The notes beneath the pieces were generated by a model that was given only the letters and a program-made list of their open reading frames with translations, did not search any database and was not told where the DNA came from. This document shows positions 1 to 8,784 of a DNA stretch of 64,000 nt, in pieces. The translations under genes were made by a program, and so were the position numbers. Numbering within the stretch: position 1 is the first letter of the stretch; every line of letters begins with the position of its first letter. The stretch comes from Odoribacter lunatus (GTDB lineage: Bacteria; Bacteroidota; Bacteroidia; Bacteroidales; Marinifilaceae): assembly GCF_943193135.1 (NCBI RefSeq), contig NZ_CALPCZ010000002.1:124001-188000 (forward strand). The letters are read 5' to 3'.

Positions 1-1041
1 GCTGATTGCGCTCATGACGTCCGGTTCGTTTATCATGACTTTCTGGAAACGGCGTTCAAGGGCTTTGTCCTGCTCGAAATATTTTTGGTATTCGTTCAGA
101 GTGGTTGCTCCGATGGCTCTTAAATCTCCTCTTGCCAGTGCCGGTTTGAGGATGTTGGCGGCGTCCATGGCTCCGTCCGATTTGCCCGCACCGACGAGTG
201 TATGGATTTCATCTATGAAGAGGATGATTTCTCCGTCGGAGGAGATGACTTCATTAACGACGGCTTTCAACCGTTCTTCAAATTCTCCTTTGTATTTTGC
301 TCCGGCGATTAAGGCTCCCATGTCCAAAGAGTATATCTGTTTGGAGGTTAAGTCGGAGGGTACGTCCCCGTTTACGATTCGTTGTGCTAATCCTTCTGCA
401 ATGGCGGTTTTCCCGACACCGGGCTCCCCGATTAGTATGGGGTTGTTTTTGGTGCGTCGGGATAATATCTGCAATACACGCCGGATTTCGTCGTCTCTCC
501 CGATGACGGGATCGAGTTTGCCGTTGCGCGCCCGTTCGTTCAGATTGACCGCAAAGCGTCCGAGTGAGTCGTAGGTGGATTCAGCGGATTGGGAATTGAC
601 TTTCGAGCCTTTTCGCAGTTCGCTGATGGCGGCACGGGTTTCTTTTTCCGACATGCCGCTGTCTTTCATTAACTGGGCTGTCTGGTCTTTGCCGTCCAAC
701 AGTCCCAACAGGATATGTTCCAGTGAAATATACTGATCTCCCATCTCACTTGCCAGACGGGCGGCTTTTTCCAATACTTTATTGGTGTCCTGTGACAGGT
801 ATACGTCTGCACCGGAGACTTTCGGATAGGTATCTATTATTTTGTCTAATGCCGAGGAAAGCGCAGGGAGGTTTACACCTAATTTGTTAAAGATAAATTG
901 TGTAACATTTTCTCCCACTTCCATGACTGCTTTTAGCAAATGCCCGGTTTCGATTGCCTGCTGACCTTTGCTTTGTGCATTCTGCACTGCTTTTTGCAAT
1001 GCTTCCTGTGATTTGATTGTGTAGTTGTCCATGTTCATCAT
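1..1041 (-). CDS. clpB: ATP-dependent chaperone ClpB, N-terminal part (3' end outside window)
   Basis: ClpB is the cytosolic Hsp100 disaggregase that works with DnaK to resolubilise aggregated protein. The 347 residues visible contain the Clp N-domain (about 1-145), then the first AAA module with Walker A GEPGVGKT near residue 205 and Walker B LFIDEIH near 272, then the GATT sensor region and the arginine-finger stretch LERRFQKV. The frame is open from an ATG at 1041 through the window edge, so the second AAA module and the middle coiled coil lie outside. The ATG is preceded by GGAG at a good distance, giving the start MMNMDNYT. No canonical TAnnTTTG box lies directly upstream; a TTGACA-containing palindrome sits about 90 bp away. 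The gene follows DUF4159 in the same direction but is separated by about 280 bp with a hairpin element. The family call is secure. Confidence 0.96.
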   Translation of the reverse strand, partial: MMNMDNYTIKSQEALQKAVQNAQSKGQQAIETGHLLKAVMEVGENVTQFIFNKLGVNLPALSSALDKIIDTYPKVSGADVYLSQDTNKVLEKAARLASEMGDQYISLEHILLGLLDGKDQTAQLMKDSGMSEKETRAAISELRKGSKVNSQSAESTYDSLGRFAVNLNERARNGKLDPVIGRDDEIRRVLQILSRRTKNNPILIGEPGVGKTAIAEGLAQRIVNGDVPSDLTSKQIYSLDMGALIAGAKYKGEFEERLKAVVNEVISSDGEIILFIDEIHTLVGAGKSDGAMDAANILKPALARGDLRAIGATTLNEYQKYFEQDKALERRFQKVMINEPDVMSAIS

Positions 1042-1128
1042 TACATTCTCCTTTCTATGGCTGGAAGTAAACAAAATGTATACCGTCCTCCTCCGGAAAA
1101 TGTTTCAAGGGCTTTTTTATCTGTTTCT

Positions 1129-1141
1129 TGTCAATTTGACA
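1129..1141. promoter_or_regulatory. Small palindrome upstream of clpB
   Basis: TGTCAA-T-TTGACA is a perfect 6+1+6 inverted repeat about 90 bp before the clpB start codon. It could be an operator or part of a non-housekeeping promoter for this heat-shock gene. It is not a CIRCE element. A short palindrome in AT-rich DNA may also be chance. Confidence 0.25.
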
Positions 1142-1243
1142 TAATTAATAAAAGATGAGCGACAAAATGACATGGATTCTGTTTCGTTTCCGAAATGTAT
1201 CGATATATGGGTAATTTTTTTTAAATTTGTTTATCTATGGTCC

Positions 1244-1306
1244 CCAAGCGGATGAAGTATACGCCTACTTCAGAGAGTTTAATTTCACGATACGAAGTCC
1301 GCTTGG
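1244..1306 (-). other. Branched hairpin element between DUF4159 gene and clpB
   Basis: Nine-base arms CCAAGCGGA (1244-1252) and TCCGCTTGG (1298-1306) are perfect inverted repeats closing a 45-nt interior. The interior holds a second perfect 6-bp stem, GAAGTA (1254-1259) with TACTTC (1266-1271). There is no U-tract directly after it on the minus strand, so it is not a clear intrinsic terminator. It may be a structured 3' end of the rsmE-DUF4159 transcript, a processed RNA or an intergenic repeat. Confidence 0.4.
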
Positions 1307-1325
1307 AGATTTTTGAATGTTCTTA

Positions 1326-1994
1326 TCAGTTCATGAATACGTAGGAAATGATGTTTGCCCCCATTTCTAATGCCTGTTCATGTTTTATTGCGGGGTCTTT
1401 GTGTACTTCCGGGTCTTCCCAACCGTCTCCCAGGTCTGTTTCATATGTATACAATACGACCAGGCGGCCGTCTTTGATAATGCCGAATGCTTGCGGACGT
1501 TTGGCATCGTGTTCGTGAATTTTAGGCAATCCTTCCTGAAATTTGTATTTTTGATTGAAGATGGGATGGTCCCATGGCAGTTCAATCAGTTCGTCGTCCG
1601 GAAATATCTTTTTTATTTCTCTCCGGAAGGACTGGTCTAAACCGTAGTTGTCGTCCGCATGCAGAAATCCTCCGGCAAGGAGGTATTCCCGCAGGTTTTG
1701 TACTTCTACGGGAGTAAATACCACATTCCCGTGTCCGGTCATGTGTATAAAGGGGTAATTGAATATGTCCCGGTTGCCGGGTTCGACTGTTACGGGCTCG
1801 GCAGCCAAGTCCGTTTGCAGGTTTTTATTGCAGAATTTAATCAGGTTGGGCAGGGAGGTGGGGTTGGCGTACCAGTCGCCGCCTCCTTTGTATTTCAACA
1901 AGGCGATTTTTACTTTCGTATCCTGTCCCCACATCCAGCGCGGTACGATTAAAAATAAGGCGAGTACCAATATGATTTTCAATATGTTTTCCAT
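1326..1994 (-). CDS. DUF4159 family exported protein
   Basis: A 222-residue protein with an N-terminal hydrophobic segment ending in WGQ, fitting a cleaved signal peptide. The body matches DUF4159, a glutamine-amidotransferase-like fold of unknown function. Visible family marks are KYKGGGDWYAN near residue 36, the FIHMTGHGNV stretch near 82, the LREYLLAGGFLHADDNYG block near 102 and the C-terminal HEQALEMGANIISYV. It starts five bases after the stop of rsmE, so the two are probably one transcript. Members in other Bacteroidota often sit near MoxR-like ATPase and envelope genes, but nothing of that kind is here. Biochemical role unknown. Confidence 0.8.
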   Translation of the reverse strand: MENILKIILVLALFLIVPRWMWGQDTKVKIALLKYKGGGDWYANPTSLPNLIKFCNKNLQTDLAAEPVTVEPGNRDIFNYPFIHMTGHGNVVFTPVEVQNLREYLLAGGFLHADDNYGLDQSFRREIKKIFPDDELIELPWDHPIFNQKYKFQEGLPKIHEHDAKRPQAFGIIKDGRLVVLYTYETDLGDGWEDPEVHKDPAIKHEQALEMGANIISYVFMN

Positions 1995-1999
1995 GATGA

Positions 2000-2704
2000 T
2001 TATACTTTATTGATAAAGTTTATACTATGGCAGGCAACTACTCCCGCTGTTTCGGTTCTTAAACGACTTTCGCCCAGTGTGATGGGAACGAAACCGGCTT
2101 CTAATGCCCATTTAACCTCTTCTTCCGAGAAATCTCCTTCCGGTCCGATGAGAATGACTGCGTTCGTGCCGGGAGTATATATTTCGCTCAAATGTTTTTT
2201 CTCTCCGGGATGACAATGGGCGATGTATTTCTGCTCTTCTTTTACGGATGTTATGAATTGTTTGAAGTCCGTCATCGGCTGCAAGCGGGGTACATAGGCT
2301 TTTAACGATTGTTTTACGGCAGCGATGATGACTTTTTCCAGGCGTTCTTCTTTTACGATTTTCCGTTCCGAATGTGCCGAATTTATTAAGGTAAATTCAT
2401 CTGTTCCTATTTCCGTGCATTTTTCCAGCATCCACTCGGTGCGGTCGATGTTTTTGGTGGGAGCAACCGCTATGTGCAAACGGAAAGGGCGTTTGCCGTA
2501 TTGTTTCGTTCTGGAAATTATTTTAACCTCACACCCTTTTGCTTCAGCCCGGATGATGCGTCCTGTATAAAATCCCCCCTGTCCGTCTATCAGGGATATT
2601 TCGTCTCCTTCTTGTAGTCTCAATACCCGCACGCAGTGTTTCGATTCTTCCGGATTGAGCGTATAATTGTCGCCCGTAATGTCAGGTGTGTAAAATAAGT
2701 GCAT
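2000..2704 (-). CDS. rsmE: 16S rRNA (uracil1498-N3)-methyltransferase
   Basis: RsmE methylates U1498 in the decoding region of 16S rRNA using SAM. The 234-residue product has an N-terminal PUA-like domain (HLFYTPDI onward) and a C-terminal SPOUT knot, with the diagnostic IGPEGDFSEEEV and LGESRLRTETAG motifs that form the SAM pocket. An in-frame TTG at 2728 would add eight residues, but a perfect -7 box (minus strand TACCTTTG, 2733-2726) overlaps that TTG. Transcription should therefore begin near 2720, and the ATG at 2704 is the better start. Most homologues also begin MHLFYTPDI. The gene is followed after five bases by the DUF4159 gene. Confidence 0.95.
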   Translation of the reverse strand: MHLFYTPDITGDNYTLNPEESKHCVRVLRLQEGDEISLIDGQGGFYTGRIIRAEAKGCEVKIISRTKQYGKRPFRLHIAVAPTKNIDRTEWMLEKCTEIGTDEFTLINSAHSERKIVKEERLEKVIIAAVKQSLKAYVPRLQPMTDFKQFITSVKEEQKYIAHCHPGEKKHLSEIYTPGTNAVILIGPEGDFSEEEVKWALEAGFVPITLGESRLRTETAGVVACHSINFINKV

Positions 2705-2725
2705 GCCTGTTTGTTTATTTCCGTC

Positions 2726-2733
2726 CAAAGGTA
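2726..2733 (-). promoter_or_regulatory. -7 promoter box for rsmE
   Basis: Minus-strand TACCTTTG is an exact TAnnTTTG match, 22 bases before the chosen rsmE ATG. It also settles the start-codon choice. Confidence 0.65.
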
Positions 2734-2739
2734 TAAATA

Positions 2740-2767
2740 AAAAATGCCGCTGGCAAGCGGCATTTTT
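2740..2767 (-). terminator. Intrinsic terminator after the EF-G2 gene
   Basis: Twelve-base perfect arms (2740-2751 and 2756-2767) around a 4-nt loop, GC-rich at the top and followed by a U-rich run in the minus direction. It lies 20 bases past the EF-G2 stop codon. Confidence 0.85.
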
Positions 2768-2786
2768 ATATTAACATCCGACGGGG

Positions 2787-4943
2787 TTATTCATCGTCAT
2801 CGGATTCTTTGTAGCTGCTCAACAGTTCTTCCTGTATTTCACCCGGTACTTTTTCGTATCCGGCGAATTTCATACTGAAGGTGGCACGTCCTCCGGTAAT
2901 AGAGCTTAATGCGGTGGAATACCGCTGCATTTCCTTTAAGGGGACTTTTGCCATGATTTTCTGGAATCCGTTGTCGCTGTCCATGCCCATGATGATTGCG
3001 CGCCGTGTCTGTAAGTCGCTCATGACGTCGCCCATGTCTTCTTCGGGCACAAGTACTTCGACGTCGTAAATCGGTTCCAATACTTTCGGCCCTGCGTTTT
3101 TGAAGGCTTCGCTGAATGCGTGGCGTCCCGCTAGGCGGAAGGAGATTTCGTTGGAGTCTACGGGGTGCATTTTCCCGTCATAGATACATACCCGAATGTC
3201 TCTGGCATAGGAGCCTGTCAAGGGGCCTTCTTCCATTTTTTCCATGATGCCTTTCAATATGGCGGGCATGAAACGTGCTTCGATGACTCCGCCCACGATG
3301 CAGTTATAGAAGATTAGTTTTCCGCCCCACGGCAAGTCATATTCTTCTTTTCCTTTGACGGACATTTTGCTGTCTACGCCACCGATTTTATAGGAGGTCG
3401 GTTCGGGCATGCCTTCCGTATAGGGCTCGATGACCATGTGCACTTCGCCGAATTGGCCGGCTCCTCCCGATTGTTTTTTATGACGGTATTCCGCCTGTGC
3501 GAATTTCGTGATGGTTTCCCGGTAAGGAATTTTCGGTACTACAAATTCGATTGCTACTTTATCATTGTGTTCGATACGCCATTTCATGGTGTTCAGATGA
3601 AATTCACCCTGTCCGGAAAGTATCAATTGTTTTAGTTCTTTGGAGTATTCCACCAGCAAAGAGGGGTCTTCTTCGTGCATCCGGTTTAATACTTCCGCCA
3701 TTTTTTCGTCATCTCCTTTGTTTACCGCCCGAACGGCTGTTCTGAATCGGGGTTCGGGGTATTTTATCAGAGGAAATTTATAAGTGCAGTCTTTTGCGTT
3801 CAATGTATCTCCGTTACGGGTGGCTTTCAGTTTTACGGTGGCTCCGATGTCTCCGGCTTTTAATTCGGAAACTTTCATGCGGTTTTTGCCTGCTACGGCA
3901 AATAGCTGGCTGATGCGCTCTTTGTTTTCGTTTGTCATGTTGGTCAGGTCGTCTCCTTCTTTCAGGGTGCCGGACATGACTTTGAAATAGTTTATATCTC
4001 CTAAATGCGGTTCGATGGAAGTTGAGAATACAAAGATGGAAGCCGCTCCGTTTTCATCGTAAGGCACCGTTGTGCCGTCTATTGTTTCCGTTCCCGGCAT
4101 GGCGGCTGCATTGGGGGCAACGTTTACCAGGAATTCCATGAATCTCCGTACACACATGTCTTTTTCGGCAGATACGCAGAAAACGGGGAACATGTCCCGT
4201 TTTATCAATCCCGCTCTGATTCCCGCTCTCATTTCGTCTTCGGTGAGGCTCCCTTTTTCAAAGTATAATTCCATTAATTTATCGTCATTCTCGGCAGCTG
4301 CTTCTATCAATGCGTTGTGCAGTTCGTCCGCTTTTTCTTTTTCTTCTTCCGGAATAGGCAATACGTCGGGTTTTCCTCCCTCCGGTTTCCATTTGTACAT
4401 TTCCATCTTCAATACGTCTACGACCATGTTGAATCCGGTTCCCTGATTAACGGGGTATTGCACTAATACCACTTTTTTCCCGAATGACGCTTTGGCATGT
4501 TCTATTGTCTGCTCGAAGTTGGCTTTTTCGTGGTCTAATTGATTGACGATGAAGATTATCGGTTTGTTCAATTTCTTGGCATGACGGCTGATGATTTCCG
4601 TGCCGACTTCTATTCCTTTTACTGCATTGACTACCATGACTGCCGTGTCCGCTACATTGAGCGCAGAGATAACACCTCCGACGAAATCATCGGCTCCCGG
4701 GGTGTCGATAAAGTTCAGTTTCTGATTCTTCCATTCGGCATACAATACTGCCGGAAAGACGGATGAACCGTATTCCTGTTCCACAGGCCGATAATCGGAG
4801 GCGGTATTTTTAGCACTTACGCTGCCTCTGCGTGGGATGACCCCGCCTTCATACATCATTGCTTCCGCCAGCGTGGTTTTCCCGGAACCGGCGCTACCCA
4901 CGAGCGCGATATTTTTGATTTCACTTGGACTGTAGGTTTTCAT
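2787..4943 (-). CDS. EF-G paralogue (EF-G2 type), translational GTPase family
   Basis: A 718-residue protein with the full EF-G plan: G domain, domain II (near residue 310-400), domain III, domain IV with KKQSGGAGQFGEV near 490, and domain V. The P-loop reads GSAGSGKT, and G4 is NQLD instead of NKMD. In canonical EF-G, G3 is DTPGHVDF, whose histidine activates the hydrolytic water. Here G3 is DTPGADDF, so the catalytic histidine is an alanine. This sequence class matches the second EF-G of Bacteroides, reported to act without GTP hydrolysis and to help translation during nutrient stress. The main fusA is expected elsewhere, with the ribosomal protein genes. The gene stands alone, ended by its own terminator. 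That it lacks GTPase activity is inferred from the motif and the paralogue. Confidence 0.92.
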   Translation of the reverse strand: MKTYSPSEIKNIALVGSAGSGKTTLAEAMMYEGGVIPRRGSVSAKNTASDYRPVEQEYGSSVFPAVLYAEWKNQKLNFIDTPGADDFVGGVISALNVADTAVMVVNAVKGIEVGTEIISRHAKKLNKPIIFIVNQLDHEKANFEQTIEHAKASFGKKVVLVQYPVNQGTGFNMVVDVLKMEMYKWKPEGGKPDVLPIPEEEKEKADELHNALIEAAAENDDKLMELYFEKGSLTEDEMRAGIRAGLIKRDMFPVFCVSAEKDMCVRRFMEFLVNVAPNAAAMPGTETIDGTTVPYDENGAASIFVFSTSIEPHLGDINYFKVMSGTLKEGDDLTNMTNENKERISQLFAVAGKNRMKVSELKAGDIGATVKLKATRNGDTLNAKDCTYKFPLIKYPEPRFRTAVRAVNKGDDEKMAEVLNRMHEEDPSLLVEYSKELKQLILSGQGEFHLNTMKWRIEHNDKVAIEFVVPKIPYRETITKFAQAEYRHKKQSGGAGQFGEVHMVIEPYTEGMPEPTSYKIGGVDSKMSVKGKEEYDLPWGGKLIFYNCIVGGVIEARFMPAILKGIMEKMEEGPLTGSYARDIRVCIYDGKMHPVDSNEISFRLAGRHAFSEAFKNAGPKVLEPIYDVEVLVPEEDMGDVMSDLQTRRAIIMGMDSDNGFQKIMAKVPLKEMQRYSTALSSITGGRATFSMKFAGYEKVPGEIQEELLSSYKESDDDE

Positions 4944-5178
4944 GGTAATTAGGTTTTAATTAGTAAAATTACGCGTTTCAAACGTTTTAAAAACAGTTCA
5001 CAAATTAGGTACTATTTTTCACAAAAACAATAATAAGTATCATAAAGAAGCAAAATAATTGCGTGATTGTTAAAATTCGCTAAAACTATCGCCGCTAAAG
5101 TAAGCCGGGACGTATATATAAAAGAGATGGTATGCTTTTTGTATTGTTGCTTATAAAGTAATATTAAGTCTTTAAATT

Positions 5179-5886
5179 ATGGAACATTCATCATTATTTG
5201 CAGGGAATATGTGGATCTGGGTTATTTTTATCGGATTTACCCTTGTCAGCTGGCTTATCAGTAGTCAATTAAAGAGCCGTTTTGCAAAATATTCAAAAAT
5301 TCCGACCGACAACGGTATGACGGGGCGGGATGTAGTCGAAAAGATGCTTCGGGATAACGGTATAACGGGAGTGAAGATTGGTAGTGTGGAAGGCCAACTT
5401 ACCGACCATTATAATCCGGTTAATAAAACGATTAATCTTAGCCGGGAGGTGTATTACGGTAACAGTATCGCTGCTGCCGCGGTTGCTGCCCATGAGACGG
5501 GACATGCTATTCAGCACGCGAAGGCATACAGTATGCTGAAGTTGCGTTCTGCTTTGGTGCCGGCTGTAGAATTTGCTTCCCACTGGGTGCAATGGGTTTT
5601 GCTGGCAGGTATTATTCTTGTGAACAGTTTTCCCGGCTTATTGCTGGCGGGTATTGTACTTTTCGGTATTATGACTTTGTTTAGTTTTATCACGCTGCCT
5701 GTTGAAATAGATGCCAGCCACAGGGCTTTGGCTTGGTTGAGAAATTCTGGTATTACCAATTACCAGACGCAAGGGTTTGCTTTTGATGCGTTGAAATGGG
5801 CTGCCTATACGTATGTTATTGCTGCTTTGTCTTCGTTGGCGACATTGCTTTATTATATAATGATTTATTTAGGCAGGCGGGATTAA
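5179..5886 (+). CDS. Membrane zinc metallopeptidase (neutral zinc peptidase, YugP type)
   Basis: A 235-residue integral membrane protein. One N-terminal transmembrane segment (about 11-28) is followed by a cytosolic catalytic stretch with the HETGH zincin motif near residue 108 (context AAVAAHETGHAIQHAKAY) and a downstream E/D-rich region in VEIDASHRALAWL. Two to three further membrane helices lie at about 135-185 and 210-230. The family (Zn_peptidase_2) is widespread but its substrates are unknown. The gene is monocistronic, facing metK, and both stop at a shared bidirectional terminator. Confidence 0.93.
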   Translation: MEHSSLFAGNMWIWVIFIGFTLVSWLISSQLKSRFAKYSKIPTDNGMTGRDVVEKMLRDNGITGVKIGSVEGQLTDHYNPVNKTINLSREVYYGNSIAAAAVAAHETGHAIQHAKAYSMLKLRSALVPAVEFASHWVQWVLLAGIILVNSFPGLLLAGIVLFGIMTLFSFITLPVEIDASHRALAWLRNSGITNYQTQGFAFDALKWAAYTYVIAALSSLATLLYYIMIYLGRRD

Positions 5887-5909
5887 AGAAGGGTGGATTT
5901 TGTTCTTAA

Positions 5910-5946
5910 AAAAAGCTCCTTGAAGGTGAAATCCAAGGAGCTTTTT
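5910..5946. terminator. Bidirectional terminator between zinc peptidase and metK
   Basis: Thirteen-base perfect arms (5910-5922, 5934-5946), A-rich on the left and T-rich on the right, between two convergent stop codons. Confidence 0.9.
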
Positions 5947-5956
5947 GTTATTAGCA

Positions 5957-7333
5957 TTATTCCTGACTTGGAATCTCGCTTTGTTCTTCCGGTTTTTGCG
6001 GAACGGTTTGTTCCTCTGGTTGCGGTTGTATCGGTTTTTGCTTGAACGGCTTGAACACTTTTTTGATGGTGTCTACATAATCAAGTTTTTCCCAGGTAAA
6101 GAGTTCTACTTCTTTTTCAACCGCAGGCCAATAGCTTGATGTGTAGGCTTTTTTTACAATCTGCGGTTTTCGCCCCATATGTCCGTAACTTGCTGTTTCC
6201 TGATAAATGGGATTGCGAAGTTTCAAACGCTCTTCGATGGCTTTTGGCCGCAAGTCGAAGATGTCTTTTATTTTAGCGGCTATTTCCGGGTCACTAAGTT
6301 CTACTTTCGCCGTTCCGTATGTGTTTATGTATACTCCGACAGGACGGGCTATCCCGATAGCATAGGAGATTTGTATCAAAATCTCATCCGCTACACCGGC
6401 GGCTACGATGTTTTTAGCAATGTGTCGGGCAGCATACGCAGCCGAACGGTCTACTTTGGAAGGGTCTTTTCCTGAAAATGCCCCACCGCCGTGGGCTCCC
6501 TTACCTCCGTATGTGTCTACGATGATTTTACGTCCCGTTAATCCGGTGTCTCCATGAGGTCCCCCGATAACGAATTTTCCGGTAGGATTGACATGCAGGA
6601 TTAAGTTTTTGTCAAACAATGCCTGTGCCCGTTTCGGCAATTTAGCTTTTACCCGGGGTAATAAAATATCGATAATGTCTTTTTTAATCCATTCTACCAT
6701 GGCTTTGTCTGCTTTCAACTGGGCTTCCGGTGTTTCGTTTGCCGACTGGATAAATTCGTCGTGCTGCGTGGAAATAACAATGGTATGAATCCGGTGCGGT
6801 TTGCCGTCATCTCCGTATTCAACGGTTACCTGCGATTTGGAATCGGGACGCAGGTAATTCATCAATTGTCCTTCTTTACGGATTTGTGCCAGTTCCTGCA
6901 GGAGCAGGTGTGCCAGTTCCAACGACAAAGGCATGTAATTATCGGTTTCATTGCAAGCATACCCGAACATCATCCCCTGGTCGCCAGCTCCCTGTTCCAT
7001 GGGGTCTTCGCGCACTACGCCCCGGTTAATGTCGGGTGATTGTTCGTGAATGGCGCACAGCACACCGCAACTGTTGCCGTCAAACATGTATTCGCTTTTG
7101 GTATAGCCGATTTCATTGATTACTTCACGGGCTATTTGTTGTACATCTACGTAGGTTTTGGTTTTTATTTCGCCTGCAACGATTGTTTGTCCTGTGGTTA
7201 CCAATGTCTCGCAAGCGACTTTTGCTTCCGGATCAAAAGCCAGAATCCGGTCAAGCACAGCATCTGAAATCTGATCGGCTACTTTGTCAGGGTGTCCCTC
7301 CGATACGGATTCCGAAGTAAATAAGTATCCCAT
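5957..7333 (-). CDS. metK: S-adenosylmethionine synthetase
   Basis: MetK makes SAM from methionine and ATP in the cytosol. The 458-residue product carries the N-terminal GHPDK methionine-binding motif, the signature [12 protein letters not shown] near residue 117, and the glycine-rich ATP loop [19 protein letters not shown] near 280. The last ~30 residues form a Pro/Gln/Glu-rich tail (PQPEEQ, PQKPEEQ repeats) that looks disordered and is not part of the catalytic fold. The transcript begins far upstream at a -7 box at 7467-7474, giving a leader of about 125 nt with a possible pseudoknot (see separate entry). It is divergent from waaA. Confidence 0.97.
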   Translation of the reverse strand: MGYLFTSESVSEGHPDKVADQISDAVLDRILAFDPEAKVACETLVTTGQTIVAGEIKTKTYVDVQQIAREVINEIGYTKSEYMFDGNSCGVLCAIHEQSPDINRGVVREDPMEQGAGDQGMMFGYACNETDNYMPLSLELAHLLLQELAQIRKEGQLMNYLRPDSKSQVTVEYGDDGKPHRIHTIVISTQHDEFIQSANETPEAQLKADKAMVEWIKKDIIDILLPRVKAKLPKRAQALFDKNLILHVNPTGKFVIGGPHGDTGLTGRKIIVDTYGGKGAHGGGAFSGKDPSKVDRSAAYAARHIAKNIVAAGVADEILIQISYAIGIARPVGVYINTYGTAKVELSDPEIAAKIKDIFDLRPKAIEERLKLRNPIYQETASYGHMGRKPQIVKKAYTSSYWPAVEKEVELFTWEKLDYVDTIKKVFKPFKQKPIQPQPEEQTVPQKPEEQSEIPSQE

Positions 7334-7371
7334 AATTTAATTGAATTTGGATTTTAATTTAATTAATACTA

Positions 7372-7462
7372 TGGAAAAGTGCTGGATGGTTGTATTCAGA
7401 AGTAATGCGTTTTAGCAATTTTTTTCCGTGGTTGCAATCAGCCAAATCTTTCCACTTAAAAC
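7372..7462 (-). promoter_or_regulatory. Candidate structured metK leader, possible SAM-sensing pseudoknot
   Basis: The minus-strand leader contains, in order, GUGG (7455-7452), CUGAUU, GCAA (7435-7432), CCAC (7431-7428), an A-rich linker and UUGC (7418-7415) followed by UAAAACGC. GUGG/CCAC and GCAA/UUGC interleave, which is H-type pseudoknot topology with an A-rich crossing loop. The CUGAUU...AACC...GCUAAAA pieces recall the core of SAM-II riboswitches, although the P1 stem differs. A competing stem UGGAAA (7454-7449) with UUUCCA (7377-7372) would use the same 5' strand as the pseudoknot, which is what a switch needs. SAM control of metK is a common theme in other phyla. Stems of four pairs are weak evidence by themselves. 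Confidence 0.45.
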
Positions 7463-7466
7463 TGCG

Positions 7467-7474
7467 CAAAGATA
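7467..7474 (-). promoter_or_regulatory. -7 promoter box for metK
   Basis: Minus-strand TATCTTTG, an exact TAnnTTTG match, about 134 bases before the metK ATG. It lies only 12 bases from the divergent waaA box, so the two promoters overlap. Confidence 0.6.
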
Positions 7475-7485
7475 GGAGAATTAAT

Positions 7486-7493
7486 TAATTTTG
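7486..7493 (+). promoter_or_regulatory. -7 promoter box for waaA
   Basis: TAATTTTG, an exact TAnnTTTG match, 36 bases before the waaA ATG. Confidence 0.55.
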
Positions 7494-7528
7494 CCTTCAA
7501 TTGATTACGTTTATTTTTTTTATCAGAT

Positions 7529-8767
7529 ATGGTTTTCTTTTATAATATCGGTATTTTACTTTACACGTTTGCCATACGTCTTGCGGCATCTTTTAATGAA
7601 AAGGCTTCCCTTTGGATAAAAGGACGTAAGGGTATTTGGACGAAAATACGTTCGATGGAACGGGGGGATGCTCGCTTGGTGTGGTTTCATGCCGCTTCTC
7701 TCGGAGAGTTTGAACAGGGGCGCCCTGTCATGGAGGCATTGAAAAAATCCCGACCCGATACCAAGATTATATTGACCTTTTTCTCTCCGTCCGGTTATGA
7801 AATACGAAAGAATTATCAAGGGGCCGATTATATTTATTATTTGCCTTCCGACACGCCTCGGCATGCCCGGCGGTTTGTCGAATTGGTGCGACCGGATGCC
7901 GCTGTGTTTATTAAATATGAATATTGGTACCACTATTTAAAACAACTGCATCTGCGGCAAATTCCGGTGTATTTGATTTCCGCTATTTTCCGGAAAGAGC
8001 AGCCTTTCTTTAAGTGGTGGGGGGGACTTCACCGGCAAATGTTGCGGTTTTTCACCCGCCTTTTTATTCAGGACAGCGAATCTGCCCGGTTGCTTTCTTC
8101 TATTCATATTGAAGCATTTGAGCAGACGGGGGATACCCGTTTTGACCGGGTGAAACAGATTGCGGATGAAGCCCGGAATATTGAAATCGTCGAAAAGTTC
8201 CTCAATGGGCAACCGGCGATAGTGTGCGGCAGTACCTGGCCGCCGGACGAGGACCTGTTGCTGGAGTATATTAACCGGGATAGCAGTCGTTTCAAATGGA
8301 TTATTGCTCCGCATGAAATCGGCGAAAGTCATGTTAAGAATATTCTAAACAAATGTCATAAAAAAGCTGTCCGTTATTCAGAAGAAACTGCCGACTGGGC
8401 CGATGCGGATATATTGCTTATTGATTGCATCGGATTGCTATCGTCTGTGTACAGGTATGGGAAAGCAGCTTATATCGGGGGAGGATTCGGTGCCGGTATT
8501 CACAATACACTTGAAGCGGCAGTATACGGCATGCCTGTTGTGTTTGGTCCCCGTTATCAGAAATTTAAGGAAGCTGTCAGTCTCATACAGGAAGGGGGTG
8601 CTTTCAGTATTCATACAGGAGAAGAATTAAAGGAAACACTGGATACGCTGATACAAAATCCCGCAATTATGGAAACAGCGGGCTCTCAAGCCTTGAAGTT
8701 TGTAAACAGTCAATTGGGTGCGACGGATGTTATTATGCGTTGTTTGACAACAACTTCGCAAACATAA
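7529..8767 (+). CDS. waaA: 3-deoxy-D-manno-octulosonic acid (Kdo) transferase
   Basis: WaaA/KdtA (GT30) transfers Kdo from CMP-Kdo to the lipid A precursor at the inner face of the cytoplasmic membrane. The 412-residue protein starts with a membrane-anchoring helix (VFFYNIGILLYTFAIRLA). It then has the acceptor-binding half with WFHAASLGEFEQ, whose glutamate is the expected catalytic base. The C-terminal half carries the donor site, VCGSTWPPDEDLL near 233 and GGGFGAGIHNTLEAAVYGMPVVFGP near 316-340. Length is normal. Its 3' end faces the S37 peptidase gene at 17 bases with no clear terminator hairpin. Confidence 0.95.
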   Translation: MVFFYNIGILLYTFAIRLAASFNEKASLWIKGRKGIWTKIRSMERGDARLVWFHAASLGEFEQGRPVMEALKKSRPDTKIILTFFSPSGYEIRKNYQGADYIYYLPSDTPRHARRFVELVRPDAAVFIKYEYWYHYLKQLHLRQIPVYLISAIFRKEQPFFKWWGGLHRQMLRFFTRLFIQDSESARLLSSIHIEAFEQTGDTRFDRVKQIADEARNIEIVEKFLNGQPAIVCGSTWPPDEDLLLEYINRDSSRFKWIIAPHEIGESHVKNILNKCHKKAVRYSEETADWADADILLIDCIGLLSSVYRYGKAAYIGGGFGAGIHNTLEAAVYGMPVVFGPRYQKFKEAVSLIQEGGAFSIHTGEELKETLDTLIQNPAIMETAGSQALKFVNSQLGATDVIMRCLTTTSQT

Positions 8768-8784
8768 ACAGGCACATCCGGAGT

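Noticed and set aside
2705-2728. TTG start extending RsmE by eight residues
   Set aside because: The TTG overlaps a perfect promoter -7 box; family members begin at the ATG at 2704.
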